Source: Clavibacter californiensis (GTDB lineage Bacteria > Actinomycetota > Actinomycetes > Actinomycetales > Microbacteriaceae). From it: a DNA stretch of 64,000 nucleotides. The stretch is from the NCBI RefSeq assembly GCF_021952865.1, contig NZ_CP040792.1, positions 558,001 to 622,000 on the forward strand. The letters run 5' to 3'. The notes below the pieces were generated by a model. That model saw nothing but the letters and a program-made list of their open reading frames with translations, searched no databases and was not told the origin of the DNA. The position numbers were made by a program, and so were the translations under genes. This document shows, piece after piece, positions 23,276 to 33,475 of this stretch; position 1 is the stretch's first letter; every line of letters starts with the position of its first letter.

Positions 23276-23845
23276 ATGAGATCACCCGTCCGCGCCCGCC
23301 GACGCTCCCGCATCCCCCTGGCCGCCACGGCCGGCCTCGCTGCGGCGGCCGCGCTCGCCGTCGCCGTCGCCGCGCCGGCCGAGGCGTTCAACCACGAGGG
23401 GCCGCACTGGCCCACCGCGCGGCTCACGGTCGACACGTCCGAGGTACCGGGCGGGCGCTTCCACGACGCGCTCACCGACGCGGCCGCCGAGTACACCGCG
23501 CTCACGCACGTGTCGATGTCCACCGAGGACGCGGTCGGCTCGCCGTGGAGCGCGCAGGTCATCGACGCCGGGGACGACGGCTACGAGGGCTACTCCCACT
23601 GGCGCTACGACGGCGATCACCTCACCACGTCGGCCGACATGCACCTCAACACCGCGTACCTCGACGACTCGCTGCCGGAGGACGAGCTCAAGGTGGTGTG
23701 GGAGCACGAGTCGGGGCACGTGCTGGGGATCGCGCACGTCACCGGCATCGACCACGTCATGTACCCCTTCGCCTCCCAGGCCTACGACGACGGGGTCACC
23801 GGCCTCACCGACGACGAGGTCGCCGGGATCGACTCCCTCTACTGA
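23276..23845 (+). CDS. Secreted matrixin-type zinc metalloprotease
   Basis: A 189-residue exported protease of the matrixin (M10) type. The signal peptide ends near A-E-A at 37. The zinc site H-E-S-G-H-V-L-G-I-A-H gives ligands His144, His148 and His154 with catalytic Glu145, and Met162 in H-V-M-Y-P is the Met-turn. The prodomain is absent, as in small bacterial members. The TGA stop overlaps the ATG of the following lipoprotein. A secreted protease suits a host-associated lifestyle, but the target is unknown. Confidence 0.88.
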   Translation: MRSPVRARRRSRIPLAATAGLAAAAALAVAVAAPAEAFNHEGPHWPTARLTVDTSEVPGGRFHDALTDAAAEYTALTHVSMSTEDAVGSPWSAQVIDAGDDGYEGYSHWRYDGDHLTTSADMHLNTAYLDDSLPEDELKVVWEHESGHVLGIAHVTGIDHVMYPFASQAYDDGVTGLTDDEVAGIDSLY

Positions 23846-24537
23846 TGGGCACGCAGATGCACGCACGTACGAGCACCATCCACCTCGCCGCCGTCGCCCT
23901 CGGGGTCAGCGCGCTCCTGCTGACCGGCTGCAGCGCCGGCACGGCGGAGGCCCCCGTGACCGCGTCGACGACCGACGGGACCCCGATGGCCGACGGCATG
24001 CCCATGGCCGACGGCATGTCGATGCCGCCGGGGCCGGGATCGCACACCCACGGGTCGCGCCACACGCACTACGACTCGCTCGCCGCGCTCGCGGCGGACA
24101 GCGTCGAGATCGTCACGGGCACCGTCGTCGCGCAGCGCGAGGTGACGGACCTCGGGCCGACCGCGCCGGCCACCGTCTCGACGGTGCGGGTGACGGCCGT
24201 CCCGAAGGCCGCCGGTGGCGTCGCGGTCGGCGGCACGGTCGACGTGCGGCAGATCGGCACGGCCGCTCGGCCGGGTCCCGCCGTCATGATGCAGGCGGGA
24301 TCCACGTACCTCCTCTACCTGCGGCCGTCGCGCCTGCCGGGCGAGGCGGCGTCCCAGTCCTTCGTGACGGGCGGATCCGCCGGGCTCTTCGCGGCTCCTG
24401 ACCCGACGCGACCGGAGGCGCAGACCGACTCGGACGCCGCGGCCGGGCCGTCGCAGCCGGGGACGTTCCTCCGGCTCGACGACGAGGCGGGCGACACCCT
24501 GCCCGAGCGGGTCGCGGCCGACGGCGCCCTCGGCTGA
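23845..24537 (+). CDS. Met/His-rich lipoprotein of unknown function
   Basis: A 230-residue lipoprotein starting on the last base of the protease gene's stop codon. The lipobox is L-L-T-G-C with Cys29. Residues 44-66 form a Met/Gly/Pro-rich run (M-A-D-G-M-P-M-A-D-G-M-S-M) followed by H-T-H-G-S-R-H-T-H, the kind of ligand set that binds copper or zinc. The remainder (about 70-180) is a small beta-rich domain. A later ATG (23857) is possible. The overlap with a zinc protease and the following copper-type genes suggest metal handling at the cell surface. Confidence 0.72.
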   Translation: MGTQMHARTSTIHLAAVALGVSALLLTGCSAGTAEAPVTASTTDGTPMADGMPMADGMSMPPGPGSHTHGSRHTHYDSLAALAADSVEIVTGTVVAQREVTDLGPTAPATVSTVRVTAVPKAAGGVAVGGTVDVRQIGTAARPGPAVMMQAGSTYLLYLRPSRLPGEAASQSFVTGGSAGLFAAPDPTRPEAQTDSDAAAGPSQPGTFLRLDDEAGDTLPERVAADGALG

Positions 24538-24624
24538 CCCGCGGTGCCGTGCCGCCGGCGCCCGGCGGCGCGGCCGCGTCGTGACGCTCGCGTACCCTGG
24601 CCAGGACGACCGGGAGGCGGACGG

Positions 24625-25305
24625 GTGCACGCACGGCAGGAGCGGATGCGGCGCGCCGCGTTGTCCGCGCTGGTCTGCACGCTCGTCACGGCGACCGCGC
24701 ACGCGGCGGCCGGCGGCGGCATCCCGCATCCGCTCGTGCTCGGCCTCGCGCTCGTCGCGGGCGTCGCCCTCTGCTTCGCGCTCGGCGGCCGCCGCGTCAC
24801 GATCGCCCACCTCGTGCCCGCCATCGGCGCCACGCAGGGCGTGCTGCACACGGCGTTCACGTTCGGCGGATCCGGCATGACGGCGGGCGGGGGCATGGCG
24901 GCGGGATCCGGTCCCGCCGGCCACAGCCACGCGCACGCTGCCGCGGAGGCCGCCCGCGCGCTCGCCGACCCGGGCGCCATGGCCATGCCGGCGCACCACG
25001 ACGGCGCCATGCTCCTCGCCCACGTCATCGCCGGCCTGATCAGCGTCTGCTCGCTGCGCGCCGGGGCCGACGCCGTCCGCCGCGTCGTCCGGGCGCTCGC
25101 CGTGCGCGTGGGCGGCGCGATCGCCGGAGCCGTCGGCGCGCTGGTCGCGGCCGCCGTCGCCGTGGCCGCCGCGCTCGCCGAGCCCGCGGTCGCGCCCCGG
25201 CCCGGGCGCCTCGCCGCCGACGTGCGACCGGCGCGCGCCGTCTCCTTGCTCGCCGCGCGGATCCGGGGTCGTCGCGGCCCGCCGCTGGGCGTGCTCGCCG
25301 CCTGA
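24625..25305 (+). CDS. Membrane protein with His/Met-rich loop, copper-cluster context
   Basis: A 226-residue integral membrane protein with about five hydrophobic segments. Between the third and fourth is a loop rich in Gly, His and Met (G-M-T-A-G-G-G-M-A-A, H-S-H-A-H, A-M-A-M-P-A-H-H-D) that could bind copper. GTG 24625, behind GGGAGG, gives V-H-A-R-Q-E-R-M; ATG 24646 is an alternative. It precedes ycnI and the PepSY gene on the same strand with a 161-bp gap. Confidence 0.7.
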   Translation: MHARQERMRRAALSALVCTLVTATAHAAAGGGIPHPLVLGLALVAGVALCFALGGRRVTIAHLVPAIGATQGVLHTAFTFGGSGMTAGGGMAAGSGPAGHSHAHAAAEAARALADPGAMAMPAHHDGAMLLAHVIAGLISVCSLRAGADAVRRVVRALAVRVGGAIAGAVGALVAAAVAVAAALAEPAVAPRPGRLAADVRPARAVSLLAARIRGRRGPPLGVLAA

Positions 25306-25466
25306 TCCGCGCCCGCCGCGTCCCTCGAGGATCCGGGCGCGCTCCGCGCCGCGCACCCGACGTCGACCATCCGAGCCCCGTGCGCCGGTGATCGTCGCCG
25401 CGATGCCGCGCGCTCCCGCACACCCGGATCCGCACGGCCCCGCCCGTGCCCCACCGAAGGACCACC

Positions 25467-26200
<734 letters not shown>

Positions 26201-26204
<4 letters not shown>

Positions 26205-27652
26205 CCGCCGTGGACGACCGCGCGGCCGAGGCGACGACGCCGGTCGCGCCCGCCCCCGCGATCACCCGCCCGCAGCGCGGCTGGTTCCTCCCGCTTCTGC
26301 TGCGCCTGCACTTCCTGGCGGGGATCCTCGTGGGCCCGTTCATCCTCACCGCGGCCCTGAGCGGCGCGGCCTACGCGCTCGCGCCGACCGCCGAGCAGGT
26401 CGTCTACGCCCACGAGCTGCACGCGCCCGCGACCGCGACGACCGTGCCGCTCGCGCAGCAGGTCGAGGCCGCGGAGGCCGTGGTCGGCGGATCCGGCACG
26501 CTCGTCGCCGTCCGCCCCGCCCCCGCGCCGGGCGACACGACGCGCGTCATGTTCACGGGCGACGGCCTCATCCCGAGCCAGACCCGGGCGATCTTCGTGG
26601 ATCCGGCGGACGCGTCCATCCGCGGCGACCTCCCCGTGTACGGCACGAGCGGCGCCCTGCCGCTGCGCACGGCGATCAGCCACTTCCACCGGACGCTCGG
26701 CCTCGGCGACCCCGGCCGCCTCTACAGCGAGCTCGCCGCGAGCTGGCTCGGCATCGTGACGCTCGCGGGCCTCGGCCTGTGGGTCGCGCGCTGGCGTCGG
26801 TCGCCACGGAAGCGCGACCTCGTGCGGCCGGACGGGAAGGCCACGGGCTACCGGCGGATCCTGTCCTGGCACGCGTCGACGGGCGTGTGGCTGGTCGCGG
26901 GCGCGCTGTTCCTGTCAGCCACGGGCATCACGTGGTCGCAGTTCGGCGGGCAGAACGTGACCGACCTGCGGGCCGCGCTCAGCTGGCAGACGCCGACCCT
27001 CACGACCGCGCTCCCGGGCGCGGGTACGGGCGCGGTCTCCGCGGCGGATCCGCATGCCGGCCACCACGCGTCCGCGGCGCCCACAACGACGCCCGCCGTG
27101 GATCCCGCGACCTTCGACCAGGTCCTCCGCGTCGCGCAGGGCGTCAACGTGGACACGGGCCTGGTGGAGATCAAGCCCCCCTCGGATGCCGGCCAGGCGT
27201 GGACCGTGAGCGAGATCCAGCGCAGCTTCCCGACCGAGGTCGACCAGGTGGCCGTCGACGGCAGCACCCTCCAGGTGGTGGGTCGCACCGACTTCGCCGA
27301 CTACCCGTTCCCCGCGAAGCTCGCGCGCTGGGGGATCGACACGCACCAGGGATCCATGTTCGGGCTCCCGAACCAGCTGCTCCTCGCGGTGACCGCGCTC
27401 GGCATCGCCGCGATGGTGGTGTCCGGCTACCTGATGTGGTGGAAGCGACGGCCGGGCGTCGCGCGCCCGGGCCGGCCCGCTCCGTCGGGCGCGCTCGTGC
27501 GGGCGCCATGGTGGGGGATCGCGGCGGTCGTCGCCGTCGGGCTCGTGGTGGGCCTGTTCCTGCCGCTGGTCGGGATCCCGGTGGTCGGCTTCGTGCTGCT
27601 CGACGCGCTCATGACCGCGGCGCGCGTGCACCGGGCGGGCGCCCCCGCCTGA
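26201..27652 (+). CDS. PepSY-associated membrane protein (PiuB/YcnJ-context type)
   Basis: A 483-residue protein with four or more membrane helices and large extracytoplasmic PepSY-type domains. Features: L-R-L-H-F-L-A-G-I-L-V-G-P-F in helix 1, I-S-H-F-H-R-T-L-G-L-G (conserved His pair), L-S-W-H-A-S-T-G-V-W in helix 3, H-A-G-H-H in the second loop, T-H-Q-G-S-M-F-G-L-P-N-Q before the last helices. Related proteins act in metal or iron uptake and reduction. Next to ycnI, copper is the likely substrate. Confidence 0.85.
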
Positions 27653-27691
27653 CCCGGCACGCCGACCGGCGTCGGTCCGGTCGCCCGCGAC

Positions 27692-28705
27692 TCAGCGGGC
27701 GGCCGGCGCCGGGCCGGTCGACGCCGCCACGTGCAGCCGGCACGGCAGGAGCGCGTGCGGCAGATCCGTGGCCGTGCCGTCGAGCCGCGCGAGCAGCATC
27801 TCGACGGCGAGCCGGCCGAGCTCCGGGCCTGGCGCGTCCATGGTGCTGAGTGCGGGCTCGACGAGCGCGCCCACCTCGGTGGACGACGCGAGCGACAGGA
27901 TCGACACGTCGTCCGGCACGCGACGTCCGGCCGCGTCGAGCCCCGAGATGAGGCCGCGCGCCGCCTGGTCGTTGAGCAGCATGATCGCTGTGATCCCCGG
28001 ATCCGCCGCCAGCAGCTCGCCCGCCGCCGCATGCCCGCCCACCGGGGTCGGCGCGCACCGGGCCACCGCGCCGCCGAGCCCGCGCGCCGCCGTCTCCTGC
28101 AGGAACGCCCGCTCGGTGCGCGTCGTCGGCCCGTACCCCCGCAGCGGCCCGCCCTCGAGGTCCTCCACCACGAGCCCGAAGCGGCGGTGGCCGAGGGCCT
28201 GCAGATGGTCGATCCCGTCGGCGACGGTGTGCTCGAAGTCCATGTCGACGAACGGCAGGTCGTGCATGTCCGCGGTGCGCCCGATGGAGACGAACGGCAC
28301 GTCGAGCGCGGCCAGCTCGCTGATGCGCGAGTCGTCCATGCGCACCTCCATCACGATGACGCCGTCGACGAGACGGCCGCTCACCAGGTCGGACACGTCG
28401 TCGGGCGACGTGCCCGTGGGCCAGAGCACGAGGTGGTACCCGAGCTCGGACGCGCGCGTGGCGGCGCTCATGAAGATCTCGAGGGCGATGCGGCTGAGGC
28501 GCTGCACGTCGGCGGGGAACAGCAGCGCGACGATCCGGGTGCGCTTGCTCGCGAGCGCGCGCGCCACGACGTTGTTGCGGTAGCCGAGCTCCTGCATCGC
28601 CTGGGTGACGGCGCGGCGCGTGGGCTCGGAGACGGGCTTGGTGCCGTTGACGACGAAGGAGACCGTGGCGATCGAGACCCCCGCGCGCGCGGCGACCTCT
28701 CGCAT
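27692..28705 (-). CDS. LacI-family transcriptional regulator
   Basis: A 337-residue repressor-type protein. The HTH is at the very start: M-R-E-V-A-A-R-A-G-V-S-I-A-T-V-S-F-V-V-N-G, with the hinge helix L-G-Y-R-N-N-V-V-A-R-A-L. The effector domain resembles ribose-binding proteins (S-E-L-G-Y-H-L-V-L-W, D-G-V-I-V-M-E, N-D-Q-A-A-R-G). The start at 28705 places the HTH at residue 1. No sugar genes are adjacent, so its targets lie elsewhere or it is an orphan. Confidence 0.9.
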   Translation of the reverse strand: MREVAARAGVSIATVSFVVNGTKPVSEPTRRAVTQAMQELGYRNNVVARALASKRTRIVALLFPADVQRLSRIALEIFMSAATRASELGYHLVLWPTGTSPDDVSDLVSGRLVDGVIVMEVRMDDSRISELAALDVPFVSIGRTADMHDLPFVDMDFEHTVADGIDHLQALGHRRFGLVVEDLEGGPLRGYGPTTRTERAFLQETAARGLGGAVARCAPTPVGGHAAAGELLAADPGITAIMLLNDQAARGLISGLDAAGRRVPDDVSILSLASSTEVGALVEPALSTMDAPGPELGRLAVEMLLARLDGTATDLPHALLPCRLHVAASTGPAPAAR

Positions 28706-28767
28706 GGTCGGGATGGCGGCTCCTCGGGTTCGGGCGGCGCCGGGCGGGCGATCGGCCGGGCGAGTGC

Positions 28768-29541
28768 TCAGCGTATAGCGGGCGTCGCGCGGCGGTGCGG
28801 GTCGGTCGGGGCGCGGAACCGCGAGACGAGGATGAGCGCGCCGGCGATCGCGCAGACGGCGAGCGTGAGGCCGACCACGTACGCGGCGACGGTGCCGTAG
28901 CCGCCGGGCGACGAGTCCGGGTTCAGGAACCCGTACGGGTAGTAGGTGGCGGTGCGGAAGACCTCGTCGCCGGTGAACGGGCCGCGGGCGAGCGTGACGA
29001 GGATCCACGCGAGCGGGAACGCGATGACGCGGCCGATGGCGCCCGCGCGGAGCGGCCGACGGTCGGGCGCGAGGATCCAGTCGAGCAGCACGATCAGGGG
29101 CACGGCGACGTGCACGATCTGGTCGGCCCAGTCGAGCTTCAGCGGCTCCGGCTGGGGCTGCCCGCGCAGCAGCAGGTTCCAGACGATGCCCGTGATGACG
29201 AGGTAGACGGTGGACGCGAGGCGCAGCGTGACCCAGCCGACCCCCGGATCCGCCACCCGGCCCAGCGCCAAGCGCACGCCGCCGACGACCAGCACGACCG
29301 CGCCGAGCAGGTTCGCGTCGACGGTGAAGAACAGGGCGAAGTCGAGCGACTTCCCGGCTATGCCGGTGATGCCGAGGTCCTGCCAGTAGGCGTGGTTCAC
29401 GTGGTACTGGGCGATGACGCCGACGACGGCGGCGATCGCGGTGGCTATGCGGACGACGGAGAGGAGGATGCGCACGGATGAGGTTCCCACGACCTCACCG
29501 CCGCCGCCGACGGCCCCCGGTCGCGCGGTCGTGCGGCTCAC
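28768..29541 (-). CDS. Pr6Pr-family membrane protein
   Basis: A 257-residue integral membrane protein with six hydrophobic segments, matching the actinobacterial Pr6Pr group. The helix-2 region L-D-F-A-L-F-F-T-V-D-A-N-L-L-G-A-V-V-L-V, W-A-D-Q-I-V-H-V-A-V-P-L and the Y-P-Y-G-F-L-N-P motif support this. Function is unproven. Its ATG overlaps the stop of the upstream glycosyltransferase by four bases, so the two are co-translated and may act together on an envelope glycan. Confidence 0.8.
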   Translation of the reverse strand: MSRTTARPGAVGGGGEVVGTSSVRILLSVVRIATAIAAVVGVIAQYHVNHAYWQDLGITGIAGKSLDFALFFTVDANLLGAVVLVVGGVRLALGRVADPGVGWVTLRLASTVYLVITGIVWNLLLRGQPQPEPLKLDWADQIVHVAVPLIVLLDWILAPDRRPLRAGAIGRVIAFPLAWILVTLARGPFTGDEVFRTATYYPYGFLNPDSSPGGYGTVAAYVVGLTLAVCAIAGALILVSRFRAPTDPHRRATPAIR

Positions 29542-30737
29542 GCCGGGGCGGATCCGCGTCGGGCGCCGGTCACGCGACGGCAGGCCTCCTCGACGCCGCG
29601 GGCGTGCGCGGCGGGGGCGACCTCGGCCGCGAGGTGCCTGGCCTCGCGGGCGGGGCCGTCGAGCGGGCGCCGATCGGCGGCCAGCCGGAGGATCGACGCG
29701 GCCAGCCCCTCCGCGTCCGTGTCATCGGCGAGCAGGGCCGCCCCGCCGAACTCCGCGGCGAGGACGGGGTCGCTGACGAGCGCCGGGCGCCCCTCCGCGA
29801 AGGCCTCCAAGGCGACCATCGGCTGGTTGTCGTAGCCGAGCGAGGTGATCACGGCCGCGTGCGCCCCGCGGAGGAGCGCGGTCACCGTGGCGGTCGACAC
29901 GCGGCCGTGCACGGTGACGCCGGGCGGGACGGCACCGCGCGGTCGGCCTCCGGCGAGGTCGAGGTGCACGGCGTCCGGCCCGGACAGCTCGGCGATCAGC
30001 GCCATCGCCTCGAGCATCACGTCGAGGCGCTTCTCGGGCGCGAACCGCGCCGCCCAGACGAGCCGCAGCGCGCCGCTCGCGGGGAGCTCGGCGGACGCCC
30101 CGCGCGCGGTGCATCTCGTGTTCGAGAGCACCTCGACGGCGGGCAGGCCCGCGCGGCGCAGCGCGACGGCCTGGTGCGCGGAGGGCGAGAGCACGAGGTC
30201 GGCCTCGCGGCTGACGGCGAGGGTCATGCCGCGGAGGGCGCTGTCGAGGCGGCGCGGGGCCAGCTGCACCCGCGGATCCGGCAGCCCGGTCATCGCGCGG
30301 TGGACGGCCGTGACGGCGGGCGCGAGGAACCCGCCCCACGCCGGGCCGCGCAGGAAGAAGGTGTGGACGGTGTGCAGCGTCGGGATCCCCCGCTCGCGCC
30401 CGAGCCGCAGGGCGGTGGCCGCCAGCCCGTGCTCGGAGTGCGTGAGGACGAGGTCGGTGCCCGACCGGTCCATCAGCGCGCCGAGGTCCCGGCGGGTGGC
30501 GGCGTCGGCGCGGATCACCGGCAGGCCGAGGAGGGGCACGGGCAGGGTGGGCGCGACGTCGTGCAGGGCGACGCCCGTTCCGTGCAGCTCGCGTACGGCG
30601 GTCGCGTCGGGTGCCGCGACGGTGACCGCGTGGCCCGCGCGCGCGAGCGCGAGCGCCTGCTGGACGACGGCCGTCTGGGCCCCACCGAGGTAGGAGAAGG
30701 CGTAGTCCATCACGAGGAGGGGGCGGAGGGTGTCCAT
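29538..30737 (-). CDS. Glycosyltransferase family 4-type
   Basis: A 399-residue GT-B glycosyltransferase. The N-terminal half begins with a Gly-rich donor/acceptor loop (F-S-Y-L-G-G-A-Q-T-A-V-V). The C-terminal half has L-V-W-A-A-R-F-A-P-E-K-R-L-D (phosphate-binding region) and the E-x7-E-like block M-V-A-L-E-A-F-A-E-G-R-P-A-L-V-S-D. No membrane helix, so cytoplasmic. It probably adds a sugar from a nucleotide donor to an envelope glycan or lipid. Donor and acceptor unknown. Confidence 0.88.
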   Translation of the reverse strand: MDTLRPLLVMDYAFSYLGGAQTAVVQQALALARAGHAVTVAAPDATAVRELHGTGVALHDVAPTLPVPLLGLPVIRADAATRRDLGALMDRSGTDLVLTHSEHGLAATALRLGRERGIPTLHTVHTFFLRGPAWGGFLAPAVTAVHRAMTGLPDPRVQLAPRRLDSALRGMTLAVSREADLVLSPSAHQAVALRRAGLPAVEVLSNTRCTARGASAELPASGALRLVWAARFAPEKRLDVMLEAMALIAELSGPDAVHLDLAGGRPRGAVPPGVTVHGRVSTATVTALLRGAHAAVITSLGYDNQPMVALEAFAEGRPALVSDPVLAAEFGGAALLADDTDAEGLAASILRLAADRRPLDGPAREARHLAAEVAPAAHARGVEEACRRVTGARRGSAPA

Positions 30738-30851
30738 CGCGGCTGACGCTAACCGTCCGGGCGCGTCGCGCGCTGGGGGCTGGGGAGACGAGGCCGGCTC
30801 GGGATGATCCGCGCGCGCCGACGCTCGATGGGGTAGGTCAGGCGCCGCGCA

Positions 30852-31103
30852 TCAGGCGGAGCGCGCCGCCCTCACGAACGCGACGACCGCGTTCGCATGG
30901 CCGTGCCCGAGGCCGTGCTCGGCCTTCAGCCAGGCGACCACCTGCATGTGCGGCTCGGCGTCGAGGCGCGCGTCGGCGAGGTCGATCCAGTGCTGGACAG
31001 GCTGGCCGTAGGTCGTCTCGATGCTCGGGAAGTAGGAGGCGGGCCCCTTCGCCTTCTGCCCGTCGGGCGGCGGGGGCGGGGCGGCGATGCCGTGCGGGCT
31101 CAT
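30852..31103 (-). CDS. DUF4287-domain protein
   Basis: An 83-residue soluble protein. After a Pro/Lys linker it shows the DUF4287 pattern S-Y-F-P-S-I-E-T-T-Y-G-Q-P-V-Q-H-W and V-A-W-L-K-A-E-H-G-L-G-H-G-H-A-N-A-V-V-A. This small actinobacterial domain has no known function and often occurs with YdhG/DUF1801-like proteins. ATG 31103 gives M-S-P-H-G-I-A-A-P-P. Confidence 0.8.
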   Translation of the reverse strand: MSPHGIAAPPPPPDGQKAKGPASYFPSIETTYGQPVQHWIDLADARLDAEPHMQVVAWLKAEHGLGHGHANAVVAFVRAARSA

Positions 31104-31192
31104 GCTGCGACCGTACCCGCGGCTCCTGGCGCGGACCAGGGGCGCGGACCCGGGGTGCGCGGCGTCTTCCGCGGAGCGCACGGGCGCTCCCG

Positions 31193-32464
31193 TTGGTGCC
31201 CGGTCCGGCCAGCGGGGCGATCTACGTCGTGCTCGGCCTCGCGCTCGCGTACGCGATCCACCGCCGCGGGCGTCCGGTCTCCATCCGCTGGGCGCTCGAG
31301 CCGCTCCTCGGCAAGCGCGTGCGCGGCGGATGGGGCAACGTCATCGACATCATCGCGCTCGTCGGCACGCTGTTCGGCGTCGCGACCTCCCTCGGACTCG
31401 GCGTGATCCAGATCGGCGCCGGCCTCGAGAGCGCGGGCCTCGCCGAGAGCAGCACCGTGAGCCAGATCGCGATCATCGGCGTGATCACCGCGGTCACGAT
31501 CGTCTCGCTCGTCACGGGCGTGACCAAGGGCATGAAGATCCTCTCGAACTTCAACCTCGCGCTCGCGGCGGCGCTGCTCCTCTTCGTGCTGATCGTCGGC
31601 CCGACCCAGCTCCTGCTGCGCGACTTCGTGCAGTCCATCGGCGCGTACCTGCAGAACGTCGTCGGCCTCTCCTTCAACGTCACCGCCCAGCAGGGCGCGG
31701 CCGGCGAGGCCTGGCAGGGCTCCTGGACCACCTTCTACTGGGGCTGGTGGATGTCGTGGGCTCCCTTCGTGAGCATCTTCATCGCCCGCATCTCGAAGGG
31801 CCGCACCGTGCGGCAGTTCGTCTCCGGGGTCCTGCTCGTGCCGACGGCGCTGACCTTCCTGTGGTTCGCGGTGCTCGGCGGCGCGGCCATCCACCAGCAG
31901 ACGGACGGCGCGGGCGGGCTCGTCGGCGCGGACGGCTCGGTCGACATCGAGGGCTCCCTGTTCGCCCTGCTCGGCGGCTTGCCGGCGGGGACCGTGCTCA
32001 CGTTCGGCGCGATCCTCCTCATCGGGGTCTTCTTCGTCACGTCGTCGGACTCCGGCTCGCTCGTCATGGCGATGATCGCGTCCGGCGGCGACATCGAGCC
32101 GAGGAACTGGCTCCGGGTGTTCTTCGCGGTCCTCGCGGCCCTCCTGGCGATCGCGCTGTTGCTCACCGGCGGCCTGGACGCGCTGAAGACCGCGGCGATC
32201 ACGACGGCGCTGCCGTTCAGCGTCGTGCTGCTCCTCTCCCGCTGGTCGACGATGATCGCCTTCACCCGGGAGCGCCGCGCCTACGACAAGGCCGAGCGCG
32301 ATCTGCTGCTCGACCGGATCGGCGTGCACTACGGGCTCGAGGTGGAGGCGCCGTCCGAGCGCGGACTCGTCGTGCCGTGGCGGGCGCTGAAGCGGAAGGT
32401 GCGCGGGGCGGACTCTCCGAGCGCCCCGCCGGCGACGGACATGGAGCCGCCCACGACGGCCTGA
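31193..32464 (+). pseudogene. BCCT-family transporter, N-terminus deleted
   Basis: The 423-residue frame is clearly a betaine/carnitine/choline transporter. The substrate region is W-T-T-F-Y-W-G-W-W-M-S-W-A-P-F-V and F-V-T-S-S-D-S-G-S-L-V is intact near the end. Full-length members have about 500-700 residues with helices 1-4 ahead of this point. Here homology begins abruptly at I-Y-V-V-L-G-L-A-L-A-Y near 31213, so about 130-150 residues are missing. The start would be GTG 31193, with no good ribosome site. Probably a non-functional deletion remnant, although the rest of the frame is undamaged. Confidence 0.8.
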
Positions 32465-32485
32465 CCACCCTGCTCTCCGCCCTCG

Positions 32486-32761
32486 TCAGGGGGAGGCCGT
32501 CCCCGTCCGCGGGTGGCCTCGGGGCGTCGAGCCCGCTCGCCCGGACCCGGTGGCGGCGATGAGCGCGCAGACGAGCATCGTCCACGGCTGCGCCACGGAG
32601 AACGGGAACAGGGACGCGGTCGCGACGAGGGACGCGGAGGCGATCACGAGCGGCTTCCGACGGCCGAGCCGGTCGGACAGGGGTCCGGAGACGGCCCCGA
32701 AGAACAGCGAGGTGACGAGCGGGATCGTCGCCATGAGCCGGAGCATCGCGCGCAGGACCAT
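32486..32761 (-). pseudogene. MFS transporter remnant
   Basis: A 91-codon frame that carries only MFS helices 2-4: S-L-F-F-G-A-V-S-G-P-L-S-D-R-L-G-R-R-K-P-L-V-I is motif A, followed by one and a half helices. Homology stops near A-A-T-G-S-G (about 32550) and the rest is out-of-frame-looking. Helix 1 and the C-terminal two-thirds are missing. It sits tail-to-tail with the truncated BCCT gene in the same decayed stretch. Confidence 0.75.
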
Positions 32762-32795
32762 GCGGAGGAACGGCCGACGCGCGATCCGCCGGGCG

Positions 32796-33389
32796 CTACG
32801 CGAGGCCGAGGCGCTTCAGCAGGAGCACGACGAGCACGGTCGGCTTCATCCACGGCACCTCGCCCACGCGGTACTCCTCGGCCCGCGCGAGGCGTCCGGC
32901 GAGGTCGGGACGCAGCTCCCGGAGGTAGGGGCGGGCCTTCGCGGCGTGCACCGAGTCGGAGACGATGCGGATGGTGTCGGCGTCCTCGAGGAACGGGATC
33001 GCGTTGGCGATGTTCTCGCGCGTGCTGGTGCTCCTGTCCTCGAGGACGAGCGGGCCCCGGTAGCCGAGCTCGTCGCGGGCGTACCTGGCGAGGATCCGCG
33101 CCTCGGGCTCGGTGCCCATCACCGATCCGCCGCACAGGATGAGGGTGCTCGAGGTGGCACGTGGATCCATCGAGCGCAGGCCCGCCCGGACCCGGTACCG
33201 GTTGATGGCGTTGGCGCGCGGACCGCGGTTGCCGTAGCCCAGCACCACGATCGCCTCGCGGCCGACCTCGGTGCCCGGTCGGCGGGGGTCGAGCCCGCGC
33301 GTGCTGGCCAGGCGGTGCGCGACCTCGCTGGCGACGAAGGCGACCGCGGCGGAGGCCCCGATCGCGACGAGCAGGGGGCGGGTCCGCAT
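32796..33389 (-). CDS. YdcF/ElyC-family (DUF218) protein
   Basis: A 197-residue protein of the YdcF-like family. It has an N-terminal membrane anchor (L-V-A-I-G-A-S-A-A-V-A-F-V), then E-A-I-V-V-L-G-Y-G-N-R-G at the first strand, T-L-I-L-C-G-G-S-V, P-E-A-R-I-L-A-R-Y and S-T-S-T-R-E-N-I-A-N-A. Family members are linked to envelope carbon flow and vancomycin sensitivity (SanA, ElyC), but the reaction is unclear. Divergent from the crcB operon. Confidence 0.87.
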   Translation of the reverse strand: MRTRPLLVAIGASAAVAFVASEVAHRLASTRGLDPRRPGTEVGREAIVVLGYGNRGPRANAINRYRVRAGLRSMDPRATSSTLILCGGSVMGTEPEARILARYARDELGYRGPLVLEDRSTSTRENIANAIPFLEDADTIRIVSDSVHAAKARPYLRELRPDLAGRLARAEEYRVGEVPWMKPTVLVVLLLKRLGLA

Positions 33390-33441
33390 CCGCCCAGGCT
33401 ACGCGCCGGGCCACGCCCGACCCTCGTGGTTCAATGGTCCC

Positions 33442-33472
33442 GCCTCCCACGGGAGGTGCCTCCCACGGGAGG
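33442..33472. repeat. Two tandem copies of GCCTCCCACGGGAGG
   Basis: Copies at 33442-33456 and 33458-33472, one base apart. Each is an inverted repeat (CCTCC/GGAGG around CACG), so the transcript could form two small stacked hairpins just ahead of the fluoride aptamer. The purine halves also resemble ribosome sites. They may mark the promoter/leader boundary or a regulator site. Confidence 0.7.
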
Positions 33473-33475
33473 CAC

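Noticed and set aside
33429-33445. T-loop-like GGTTCAA as a hint of a tRNA
   Set aside because: No matching acceptor, D or anticodon arms around it; the segment is the leader of the fluoride riboswitch.
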